Assembly (NCBI GenBank): GCA_020002185.1 | Contig: CM034532.1 | Coordinates: forward strand, 31,231,966 to 31,295,965 | DNA: 64,000 bases | DNA from: Paraescarpia echinospica | Taxonomy: Eukaryota; Annelida; Polychaeta; Sabellida; Siboglinidae | Direction: 5' to 3' | In this document: one piece after another, positions 1-12,500 of the stretch | Layout: each line of letters starts with the position of its first letter | Numbering within the stretch: the stretch's first letter is position 1 | Notes under the pieces: model-generated | What the model was told of the DNA's origin: nothing | The model's database searches: none | What the model saw: only the letters and a program-made list of their open reading frames with translations | Program-made: the position numbers and the translations under genes

Positions 1-559
1 TTGGTATAGTTTGTATATATTGTGTCATTGTTATATCAGGTATATTAATTGAGCAGTTACAGGTGTACTAAAAACAAGAAATATAATTTTGTCACACCTG
101 GCGAGGATCAAAGAATTACAAAAAACTTCATGACAAATATAGATAGGCTGGTAATTCTTTTTTTATTTTGCTTGTGTTGACAACCTCTATCACAAAAATA
201 CAACAAGATGATTGATATAGCAATTTGAAATTTTGGCTGCTGTTACCTAAATACCGTTCCTAATTACGCACATATATATGTCATCATGTCATAGGACATG
301 TTGTATTTTGAACTCTGAATGCATCGTATCCTTCGCTGGCGGACCGAGTAGGCCGGCCAAATCGTCCCAAGTCCGGGTGCAAGACAGCGATGTCCGGCGA
401 CGTTACACGCCAGCAACTTGCATAATATCCACTTCAAAACAGCCCCCAAAGTCTAACTGTCTGAACTAGTATAATAACTTGATCCACAAATACTGTTATG
501 TATTTTGCTGATATATTGACGCGGACATTTGAAATTATTCAACTTATATCATTGAAGCG
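1..559. other. No gene seen
   Basis: AT-rich sequence with two short opposing open frames at 264-469 that overlap each other and show no domain. I see nothing supportable. Confidence 0.5.
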
Positions 560-760
560 AGACAAAAAACATGGCGGACTTACGTCGTGATGAAATGAAA
601 CCAGCGTCAATAAGAAGACGTTTTAGAGCCATGCGCTGATTGGTTGACCGTTGACGTAAATTTATTTGGATAGACCAATCATTGGGCTTTCTATCGATAC
701 CTCCATTTCCCTGTTTAGACCATATGAATGGGAATGTAAAATCCTGATGCAGAGCGTACT
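560..760. promoter_or_regulatory. Candidate RFX 5' region
   Basis: The stretch has AACATGGCGGACTT (YY1-like), two ATTGGT/ACCAAT-type boxes near 639 and 675, and several ACGTCR motifs. It could be the RFX promoter. Similar ATGGCGGAC strings also occur in repeats near 7.6 kb, which weakens the case. Confidence 0.2.
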
Positions 761-2453
761 AAAATCGGCCATATTTGGGCATCTACTACTACAACATTTT
801 AAAGCTTGGTTGTGATTTGCTATTACTGAATCATGACGCGATACAACTTGTTAATAAAAAAGCCACAGGAAGAATAATAATTCAGCTTTCCAATGATGCC
901 TCGTGTTCCCCTGTCGGTTGCTAGTGACAGAAACAATTTTTTTGGAAAAGACTGAATTCGGCCGGGACCAGTTTTGCACTGATCGCCAGTGGCCACCTGT
1001 AGGGTTAAATATGTAAAATCACACCAGCACAGTGACATTTGCGAGCAATGGGATGAGCCACCTTGATTGAGTATATAACGTGGATAACGAAGTATTTTTA
1101 CACCGTGAGTAACCAAGATGTTATCAAAGTTTAATGTGGACCACCTTCCAGATCTTGAATGCACTGTCCACTGCTCAGGGCTACACTCAACATTATGCTG
1201 GTTTGAAAATACAGAATTGCACGCAATAAAATTCATTGTAGGATGAAGCAAAGTGGATTTTCAAATTTAAAAAATACCTATTTTGAACCCACCGCTGTGA
1301 TTGTTATCATTGTTCATCTTTGGATTTGGCATTGTTGCAAAATGGCAAGGACACTGGTGTTGTAATGTTTGGGTTTCGGTTGGACCTGCTGTGGCTTGTG
1401 TTAGCCTGGGTAGGTGCAAACAATAAACTGCATGCGTCATTTATTAGCTTGCTCATTGAATGAATGGGGGTAAGCAGCATACCAGTGCCTCACTGCAACT
1501 CACACCAGTGTTGTTCACCATGGCAACGCGGCAACCATGCTTAATGCTATGGAAATTGGCAGCCGGGAACTGGTTGCAGCTTGACAACAGATGACTGATA
1601 AATTGGATTTATAAAGTGAGCCTGTGCTTGTCCAGGTCACCAAAGTCACCATTGTTCATTTGGGGGCATTGTGTTCGTGGAATATACACATTTTAAAGGC
1701 ATTTTTTTAAGATTGATTGTGGCTGGGTTGGCTATTCAAAGTTTGTTTTGAATTGAGTACACATTGTCCTCAGATTAATGGTAAATGTACACAAAATACC
1801 AGTTAATGTAGTCATTGGTGATAATGGTTAAATCTCTCACATGCATGTCTGTGTCACAAAGTGCTAATAAAATTGAAACAAATGTTGGTTAACAGACAAA
1901 CAGAGTTGTTACAACAGCACATAAAGAAGTAAAATAAAGCAAGAAAACTCATAAAACAACAGGCCACAATTAATTACAAAAAAAAAAACGTGACAGTTAC
2001 CAAGGAAAGCAGCTACAAAAATATATAGAAATGTGAAAAATGAATGTACAATTTAACAACCGGTTTGCTGAACTATGTCAATTTCTTGGAGCAGTTCCAC
2101 AGTGTGCACATGTTAGAATATCTTTCAGCATCAGTGTGACTAGTTTGCAACAGCTACCTACAAAGCAGTTGTCATTAAAATCCGCAATTGCTGAACATGT
2201 CAATGATGTCACTAAAAACAGAGAAGACAGTTTGCCGCATTGTCAGTCGATGTCGTTGCATTATTTTTAGTCACTTTAATTAGTTGTAACAAAAATGTAA
2301 CAAAACGAACATTGATTAAACATCAAATATTACAATTGTTCCATTTTTCTAGGTAGGATCAGGTTAACGGAAAAACGACTTCAAAAAAGGCCTTTTTAGG
2401 GTTTAAACTTTAATTAAACTGCTCCTTTCTGGCTGTAACGAACATTGCAATGA
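761..2453. other. RFX 5' flank or first intron
   Basis: Only short unconvincing frames are present, for example 823-1251 on the - strand and 2040-2270 on the + strand, neither with a recognisable domain. The X-box-like site at 1513-1527 is the only notable signal. Confidence 0.45.
1513..1527. promoter_or_regulatory. X-box-like palindrome upstream of RFX coding exons
   Basis: The sequence GTTCACCATGGCAAC (reverse GTTGCCATGGTGAAC) resembles the X-box bound by RFX proteins, with one half site perfect and the other carrying one extra base. It lies 1.9 kb upstream of the start codon exon, in the presumed 5' flank or first intron. Confidence 0.4.
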
Positions 2454-3363
2454 CAGGCCTCGACATTAACACTGGCCTGATGGCCCGGCGCCTTTTTTGA
2501 AGCTGTCGGGCCACTAGTCCTTATATTTTACTGGCCCGACGGGCCACTGGTTTCCGGTTCTCAGACGCCGCCGAGACGAAGCGGCGGTCACGGCACGACC
2601 GCATCGGTTATCAGATGCAGTTCGCCAGAATTCTTAGACGCGACTCAGTTATAGGACATTGTAAACATAACGTAGATTCTAATTCTGATCAATAATGAGT
2701 CCAAACGCCAACACTTATCATGGACGACGGCATGCCAAGCCATTGAATAAATTTTCTAACCACTGGCAGCGCAGGTTTTTATGACGAGAGACGCCATTTT
2801 TTAAGTCCTGCCGTGTCCTTTGTACGGTGGTTGGAAGCTGCCTCGACTTATTATGCACGCCTTTTCTTCTCTAGATATATGAAAGGAATACAGCTTAAAT
2901 CCAAATTTAACTAGTGGCTAAAGTGACAGAAACCAAATGTACCGCTGCATCAGCAAGGTGAAGGCCACCTATTTTGGGTGGTGCCACCTAGCGAATGAAC
3001 AGTAAAATGCCTTGGTTGACCTGTACATGAAAGCAGCGTCAACTCAACTACCGACTCAGACTGACTAGCTGTCATCACACTGGCCACACTTTATTTAAAC
3101 TTGGCAAATACTGTATATATGCACCTGAGTACACACTTGAACAATATTACTATATTGTTAGCACTGGACATCTCACTTTGAACAATCAATATGTGTATAG
3201 TAACTTTGTTGGTAAAATTATAAAAAAGACTAAATGTTTTGCACCTCAGAATGAGTGTATTTTTACAGTAACACAAAATCCGGGCTAGTAACTTTCACAG
3301 GCGGGCCACTAACTTTTCAAATCTACTGGGCCAGTGGATTCAAAACCTTAATGTCAAGGCCTG
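2454..3363. mobile_element. hAT-like non-autonomous element
   Basis: Terminal inverted repeats start CAGGCCTCGACATTAA on the left; the reverse of the right end is CAGGCCTTGACATTAA. A CAG start is typical of hAT. The flanks share AATGA but not a clean 8-bp duplication. It has no transposase and ends 60 bp before the acceptor of RFX exon 1. A short inverted motif with GGCCCG/CGGGCC lies near each end. Confidence 0.65.
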
Positions 3364-3423
3364 AATGACCTTGAATTGCACTTTTAATGTAATTGTAGTA
3401 ACCTCAAATTGCACTTGTTTCAG

Positions 3424-3514
3424 AGATTAGATGGCAATGACGACACAAGCATATGTTGCAGAGATGCAGACAATTAATCCCGCCAGTGTACAACAGGTAC
3501 AGCAGGTGCAGCAG
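3424..3514 (+). CDS. RFX1/2/3: RFX exon 1 (start codon exon)
   Basis: The acceptor cag ends at 3423, seven untranslated bases follow, and ATG is at 3431. Twenty-eight codons end in a VQQ-rich stretch before a strong donor gtaagt at 3515. Because the exon begins with an acceptor, at least one upstream untranslated exon is expected. The ATG is chosen because it is the first in the exon and the frame joins later exons at phase 0. Confidence 0.75.
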
Positions 3515-6500
3515 GTAAGTTGTGTTATTTAACACTGTCTCAACACATTGTTGACATCACTTGGCATGCAAGCTAACATCAGTTTAACATTATGTAAATA
3601 TTTCTACATTTTTTAATGTATTCTTGGGTAGAAGGGGTCACGGTGAATAGCATTACCATAGCAGCTGTTGGATCTGGCCAGATCTGGTGCTAATCTACGA
3701 CATGCCACCAGTCACGCAGCCCTGACATCGTTCAGTCTGCGTTAAATAATACATATTTAATATCATTGAAATCACAACATAAAATTCTTTACCATGGTGT
3801 AAAGTTTTTAGAAGTATTCCTTTATTTGACAAACTTATCGTCCATGATTTAATGCCGATGGTGCATTGCGAAGGTATGGTGTTCGCAAACATAGGTCACG
3901 GCAAATAAAAACCAGCACTTGTAAACATATTTGGATCGTCATGATTTTTTAATCAGCCAATGAGATGTGTTGATTTTCACCGCTACACGTCACTGATGCC
4001 ATTTGTCAGTTTTCCACTATTCAAATTATGTATGTTATGTGATAATTGAACATGATTTACAAGTGCAGAAACTAGGTTTTGTTCGACGGTGTCGCATCAT
4101 TTTTGAACAGGATTGCGATAAACAGCATGCACGTGCGGTGACTGCTAGATTTAATTACACCCACACTATCTTTAGTGCATTGCCGTGGCGACACCCGCTC
4201 GTTGCGCATTGTTTGGTCGCCTGCTGGGTGGTCTAAGGCATAGAGCTATGCTGGCTAATTAAATTAATGAATGCTTTGACTGATTTATAATTTAACAGTT
4301 GAAACATTCACAGCAACACGAATACACAATGTTTTAATTAATAACTGTAACTTATTATGGCTCAAAACATGGCCATTGCATAACAACTTATTTTTTAAAT
4401 ATTTGTCAATCTAATATTTTATTTTAGAAATTAACCCATTTTATCTTGAAGCTAATGCAGATGAATTCCAGCCAGTTCCTGACCATATCCAAGAAATCAT
4501 TTTGTCGGCATCAGAAAATCACAGGCCTTCGTTTAAAATGGAGGTAACTTTAGTATTTCTCAATGAATTTTGAAATGTATTCTACTATTAGAACGCAGAT
4601 AACTATGAAGTTATATTAAGTTAGCAGGATCCCTTTTGAACTTTTAACACCATATAATATTGTCATTAACTTTATGTACCATAAAATAGCACATGGTTTA
4701 AATTTGGTAGGAAATTATTATTTTTGCATAAATTATGCTAATTAGCTGACAATATGGCTGCTGCGACAGTCGAAAGGGGCTCAATTTTCAAACATGATAA
4801 AACTTTAACTATACACAGCAGAGATATGAAATTAACAACAGTCAAAGATAACACATAAAGGCATATTCTGAGGGAAATAGATATTACAAAAAAGAAATTT
4901 AAATGTTTTTACAACATTTATACAATTTTTTCTTATATTCTAGCGCCTAATTAAATATTCGTGCTTAATAAAAAATCACATTCACCATTTAAACACAAAA
5001 TCGTTCCATCATTCCTTAGCCAATTATATAAAGAAACAATGCTGAAAAAATCAGAGCAATATCTTTAATGGTGTTGGAGATAACATGTTTGAAGGTAGAA
5101 CACATTCACGAAAAAATTATAGTTGAGTAAAGTTTTGCACTGCAATACGTGGCTATGGAACATAAACAAATTCCAGCTTCACTAATTAGGGTTTTTTTCT
5201 TCAGTGGGTGGGTTTTTGTCATTTTATACTTGTTTAGCAATAATTAAGCTACAACTATAGTGCATTAAAAAAAATATGTACAAATTCAGAAAAATCACAT
5301 TTTTAATGGGATTCTGCTACCTTAACAAATTAGTTGTTTGATAACATTTATTATATGTGGCATATGGCAAAACATTTCCCAACAAATTCAAATTTGTGTT
5401 CCGTTTTGTCACTACTTTTCACCAGACATTTTGTTCATGAAGGAGGCAACATCTCAATGAGCAAGTTGATTTTATTTTACACACCATTCTCCCCTGAAAA
5501 CAATGGTATAAAACTTGTTCACGTATCTTGGATAATTATCTCGTTATGTACAGTTCTGTAATAACACCCCTACACCAAAGAACAGAATGGCAGCATGTGG
5601 AGTTACTGCGAGGATTAATGCAATTTTAAGGTGGCTGTATCGGCTATTATATGCTTCTTTTGAATTAATCATTTCTAATATAAGTTTTGAAGATAAGCTA
5701 ACCATTTTTTTCAGAGTTTGCCTCAGATACTAAACAATACTCCAGACCAAAAATAATTGACTTTTTATGTTCTTTAGAGATATTTAAATGTGTTTAAAAG
5801 ACAATTTAAAAATATATCAAAAATCACCTTAAAATGGCATTTTATTTCATTTTGAGAAATTCCACAAAAGAAAAATTGGTATGGTTGTAAGTACAAACAT
5901 GTTATTGACATTCGTACATGTTTGTTTTGTAAACAAATGCATATTAAGTTTGATACAGCTTCATAAACATTTTGCTACAATGTTGAAAGACAGCAAAAAT
6001 CCATACTGCATTTTTGGCACGACCCCTTCACCAAACATAAAACCATCCCGTGCAATTTTGGGTAAACAAGTCGAGTTCATATGCCAAGTTATGGCTTTGT
6101 AAGTATTGTAGTTTTTATAAAAAAGTTACATTAAGTAATACTTCCTGGTTGTTACAATTATAAGGGTGTCACCAGATGCTTGTTTTTTGCTTAGAAATGT
6201 GACTTTTTTACTGGCATGTGGCTTATTTCAACACAATTTAACAAACACTTCTATTACTGAGATTTCCCCCCAAGATTACGAAGGGCCAAGTGTTGAACTT
6301 GTTGTGGTAGACAAGATTGATTTGACACCTGCTGGGGTCAGTCACATGTCATTGCAACTGACGGCTGAGGTTGGGCATGGAGAATAAACAAAACTACTGC
6401 CAGTATTTGGTGATTTGACAGCGTGATGCATTTAGGTAATTATAATACAACAGCATAGTGGCATGAGAATAACCAGACTATATGATCTGCATTCATGGTG

Positions 6501-9500
6501 AATGAATTTATGTTTGAACTGGGCTGACGAACACGTGATCGTCAGTATGGAAACATCGTCAGTTTCCAAGAATCTGAAAAGGGACTTTCCACAGACACTA
6601 AAAATACTAGTTTTAATTGTATCAATATAGACTAATAATTATAGATTCACAATATAGTTGACACCTGAAACAACCAAATGTCAACCATTAGAAGAGTTTA
6701 CATAGTTCCGCTATACATAAGCAAGAAATCTGTATTTGATTGAATCATTCTAGTGTCATCAGCATATAGTAGAACATAAATTTTCTACATCATCATCACT
6801 AAGGTTGTTGTAAATTTCACCAGCTGCCATGTCAAGTCCGTTATAATTGTGACTAACAGTACCATTACCACATGAAAAATAAAAACTGAATTACCTAAAC
6901 ATGTTTTGTTATGCATGTAAGGAGCTTCTTCTTCTGAAGTAAATGGTTTTATTTCATGAAAATCGGACAACTACTGACAAAGTTATTAAGTTGGAAATGT
7001 TAATACCCCAGGGGTTTTCGTTGGAACGGTGAACATGAAAAATAACACGGAAAGAATAGGGTCACAGTATTTCCAGGGTGTACCCCTATTTTACAATTTT
7101 TGTAATTGTTTTCACAACAGATAAGTAATTAATTGAGGTAATTACTTCAAATTTTGCATATATATGTATTTTCACACGAATTCATTTTTTGCATGTTCGT
7201 TTACCTAATTTGCTTATTTCATGACCTAATTTGCATATTTCATGACCTAATTAGCATAACATGGCTGACACATTGAATCACAGACTGTAACAAGATGCAA
7301 TTCATGTCATGTCATTAATTGTTTAGAGTATATTTACAGGGTACCAGAAAATGTAACATATCTTGTTTCATTATAGTTAATTTCAATCCCAATTTTGTGT
7401 CAAAATTGGTGCATCATTAGCGTAATTATTACAAAATGGCTGCCATATTGAATGAGGATTCCCAATGTTTTTGTGAAGAAAATGTTATTTTGAGCATGTA
7501 ATTAACTCGGTAATGGTGTTTACAATAGTACAGCATAAACTGTTTCATTGCTATCAATTAATTACCACAATTTGAATAATTTGTGGAGTAATTTGCATAA
7601 AATAAAATGGCGGACATATTAAATGTAGAATCCCAATTTTTGGATACATATTTTTCCAAAAGCACATCATTAATATTTGAGGCATGTTGTAAAATAGTAC
7701 AGCACAAACATTTTCATTAGAACTCACTTAGTTGCCATTTACATAATTGATTAATGTAATTATCATAAAACAAAATGGCGGACATAGTAAATTTGGTATC
7801 CTCATTCGTGTTATAAAAATTTTCAAAAGCATTATCAATTTATCATTTAACGTTTAGCGCTTCTTATCATAGTACTACATAAGGAGTTTAATTACTATCA
7901 TTAGATGTCAATTAATTCCCACTTTGCATAATTAATGTCTATACTAGTTATACTTAGCTATGTGATTTGCAGAAAGTGTCCTGGACCTGAGAGATACCTG
8001 CATTTAAATACACAGAGTAATGAATAATTGCATCAACAACTCAAATTTTATTGCTAGTCTCTGTTGTTACAATAGCTATATAAACGTAGGAATATATAAT
8101 TATTAATTAAATAATATATAGTTATACACACCAATAATATAATTGTGGCAATAAATGAATATTATAATGGTGGAAATACCAATCTTAAACTGGCTAGTTA
8201 TTACTACTAGTAAGCAAACAACAAATGTAATAAGTTCTTATTTTATATTTAACAGAGTAAGGTTGGAATATAAGTTCATGAATTTCAAGTTTAAAATAAA
8301 TTATTAAGTATAGCCAGCGTACTGTGAATAGGGATTGCCTGTATGACAGCTAGGCGCCAAATCCGCCTAGCGGACAACCAGCGCAACGCGGTTGTCCGCC
8401 TGGCAGATATCCAGCGGCATGCTGACGTTACCAGGCGGATGTTACTATTTTTAGCACAGCGTCACCGTCTGCGGTGGCGTTCTCGAAAACCGTGCAACTA
8501 GGTCGCACAAAATGCGATTTCCGCACTTGTAAACCTTTTTAAAATATCACATAACATATATCATCTGAACAGTCTGAAACTGACGCGTAGGTGTGTATAT
8601 ACAACTACTTGAATTTTAGGCGATAACATTACAAAAAATTCATGTTTATACGATAATTTGACATAACTTTCGTTTGGTTTAACGCAGAAACTTCGTGCAA
8701 CGACTGCAGTGAAGACGTCTTCTAATTGGTCGAGCAGATCTCATGACGATCCAAATAGGTTTACAAGTGTGGGTTTTCAATATGCCGCGACCTGTTTCTG
8801 CGAAAACCGTACCGTCACGGAGCGCCGTCGGCGTGACACTTTTGGCGCGCATCATCGCTCAATCATGAACGATAAGTTCGTCAAATAAAGGAATACTTTT
8901 TAAAACTTTATGCCATTGTAAAGAACATTATCTTGTCGTTCCAGTGATATTAAATATGTAGTATTTAACGCGGACTTAATGATGTAAGGGCTGCGTGACC
9001 GGTGACCTGTCGTAGTTTAGCGTCAAAACTGGCCAGATCCAACAGCCGCGGCAGCCGCTGTGGTAATGCTACTAACAGTGTTCAAAATTACTCAGGTAAA
9101 TAGCAAATAACAAAGGACACAAGTTTTCTCTTTGCCATACCTATACATCACATGAGAAGAAGGCTGACACAGTCTGGCCATGATTTATACATGATTTAGC
9201 ATTTTTGTACTTGTTGTATACAACTTTCAACACATTACCATTAATACTGCATGAAATTATCTTAGACCACAGTGAGGACCGGTCTACTAAATCAAATGCT
9301 TTCTTATAATCGATGAAGGCACAATAAAGCCTTTTGTGTCGAGACAAATACAATTCAACCAATACCCCTATCTGAACACTGCCTGTTCTTCACCTATTAC
9401 ATTTGCTTTGTTTAGGTATGTGGTCAGTCTGGTGTTCTGAACAATTACTAAGGATTAATGAACACTTGTGCAGAATGTCACCCACTTGGCAGGTTTAATT

Positions 9501-12500
9501 GATCTATTCAGCAATGAAGACACTGCTTAGGCCTCACTCTGGACACTGTCACTCACAGTGTTGTGTATTGTCTTAGTTGGTGCATTGAGCTAATCTACTT
9601 GACCATGAATCAGTGGTGGATCTGGTTGTGTATTACACCCAGCTGTGGAGCTAAGATTCTCTGCCTGCTATTGTTTGATGGAAACTGACTAATCTGTAAT
9701 TGGTCACTGGCAGTAGCTTGTGTCAACAGACAACATTAAGCCACTAGACCCCTGTTAAACTGGACAGTTGCCTGTAGGTTTTAAACTGTGTCAAACAGTG
9801 AGTCTACCTTTTGCTCTCAAATAATCTGTCCTTAGTTTTACACATAAAGACATAATCTGGCATAACTTGATAAGTCTTTGTAGCAGCACATTTGTACTTC
9901 CAGTGTATCATTGCAACATAACATACATATTACATACTGTGTGCCACATTTGAATGTTGTGCATGTAATATTTCCATGCAATCCATTTGCATATATAATG
10001 TAAAACTTCAGCAGCCGTTTTCTTCATTTTCACTTTTTGATTCCTACCATGTTCAATGCTCCATAACTTTGCCAATTTTTGTAGCAGTCATATTTTTTGA
10101 AACCGTGTAAAGCATCCTACCCAACCTTTACAAGAATGTAAGAAAACAATGCTACAATTTGTCTGACTTATCACTCATTTGGTCAGCTGGGGTCACATAT
10201 AGATGTATTAGTCCAAAGGACTTCAGGGCCTCTTGGCCCATTTTTAAGTTGTTCTCTTTCCGTGTCTGTCAGGGGTGAGGCTGGCCTCGATTCCAATCCT
10301 TGATTTCTGTTATCTTTTTTCTTTTCCCTCACTGATCTTGCATTGTTCCCACTACCAACTGTCTCCATTGCCCTCTCTCTTTCTTTCGCTCTCGTTTTGA
10401 AGCTAGTATTTCAATAATGACAGATCATTTCCAAAAAAACCCAGATGCGATTTTCCCAGTAGAACACTATATAACAGCTACATTTTGTTATACAAGAAGC
10501 TATAACGGTGTATCATACCGGTACCGTACGGTTTACAAACCTACCGTGTGTGCAGAGATGTGTCATTGGATGCTAGTTGTTTTCTGGTTCAGGTTGTACG
10601 ACACTCACAAGCACAATTACAGACACAACAGAGCCAACTGCAGACACAGCAGAGCCAGCAACAACAACAGCAGACCTCGGTTCAGACAGTGCAAGTGACG
10701 AATCACCCAAAGACTTCCACCCAGTCCAACTCACAACCAACTGTCATCCAACCTGCACACAGCGGACAGCAATTTATTGTTACAAGTACGTGTTTAATAA
10801 ATAAAATCAAAATGTAATGTAATTTTTTATTGTAAGTGCTACTGTTGGTCAGGCTGCTTGTCAACAACTTACATTGCAATTACGTGTTTTCACACTGAGG
10901 GTCACAATTAAATGTGTAGTACATATAATTTGTACAACAGTGTCTCCTCTTTGCAAATGAGTTCTTTTAGACATGTCCAATACATTAATTTTTATCTTGT
11001 AGAGGCTTTCGCCAGTGTAGCACACCAACTTCTTCAGTATATGTGTCTGATCCTTGATTTCTGTGTAATGGTGGCTAAATAAACAAAACTGCTGAATTTT
11101 ATTGCAATCGTATAGTACGTTTCTTATTGCTTGATCTCGTCATAGCTGTGCTGTAGACATCACTAAATAATGGTGTGTGTCGTGTCAGTTTCCAGTGATC
11201 CACCCGAGCAGCAGGTGCAAGAAACTGTACAACTTCAACAAGGCACGTCTCAGCAAGTTGTCTACCAGACGCACCAGTATGTGCAAGAAGGGTCCTCTGA
11301 TCCAACGATATACTCCACCCCCAATGGCCAAATGTAAGTAGGATTCTCACTGTTTCATTGCTGCCTCTCACGTGTGTTCGTGGAACCATAAACAGTTGTG
11401 CTTTTCTGCATCGTGCTTACATCCAACTAAATTTATTTCTGAGCTGACATAGTTTATTGATTAAGCCAACATGGATTTCATGTAGCAACTAAAACATCAT
11501 AAGTGATTAGTGTATAATAAAATGTAATTGGAACGTGAATTTATGTAATACTAAAACAAGAAAAAAGAGAGTCGGTAAAGGTTGGATATAGTCTGCAGTA
11601 TCGTAAATGAAATCGTCAGTTGAGCTGGGTAAGTTTTTTCAAATGCAAAGCAAACATTTAATTTTGTTAAGGGTAGCCACTACCCGAAAACGGCCATAGT
11701 CTGTATCTCTGTTAATAATTAACATATCTTAACCAAATTTTGGGTGCTATTTAGAAGTATGAATAGTACATGATGTGTGGAATTTGGACTCATTTGCATG
11801 TGTATTGCCATGGAAATAACTGTTTGTAGTGAGACGGGGGGGGGGTCCGGCCACGAAAATTATTCCAAGCAACATAACGTATGTGTGATTGTGCAATTGC
11901 CAAGAATCATTTGCTGGAATGTTCATTTGTCAGATAAGGTAGTTTTGGTATAAGATATCTGATTTCTATGACCGCTATGAGATGGGATGTCTGGTTAGAA
12001 TGTTTTCTCCCAACGACTTGGCTGACTGGATCATGACTGCCAACTCTCAATATTGAGCTACTCTGTTCAAAACAGTCTTATCTGACAGGTTATATATGTG
12101 GGAACAACTGGTGAAAATTTCAGGTCTCTATCTTGTGTAGTTTTTCGGAAATAATTTTCATAAACTTGACAAATATCCAAAAATGACATTTTGAGAAAAC
12201 GACAAAAAACTAAAACGTAATGTTTAACACAGAAAGTATAATAGAAAATCATCACTTAAATGTATAACATTGAATGTAACTATGTACTGGAGCTATGCAA
12301 GGAACAAACACAACTATTGGCAAGACATTTTTATTTTAGCCACAACTGCTTCATGGGTAGTGTTCGAGTTTGTGTGCACTGTCTACCAGGCACAAGGGTT
12401 GTACAGGTGACCCTCCTTCTCCGACAGTTTCGCCTCGGCCTGTAGCTTGAGCAGAGATCTTCTCTTTCTGCTTGATTTACTCTCAAGCTTGGCTGCTGTA

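Larger units (their letters stand above)
6605..10250 (-). repeat. LINE-derived repeat copy 1, interrupted by the 9-bp-TSD element
   Basis: Segments 6605-6860 and 9071-10250 match 28265-28897 and 32046-32836 nearly base for base. Taken together the intact repeat is about 1.4 kb. It contains a non-LTR reverse transcriptase fragment on the - strand. The split point is exactly the 9-bp duplication of the element at 6861-9070. Confidence 0.75.
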
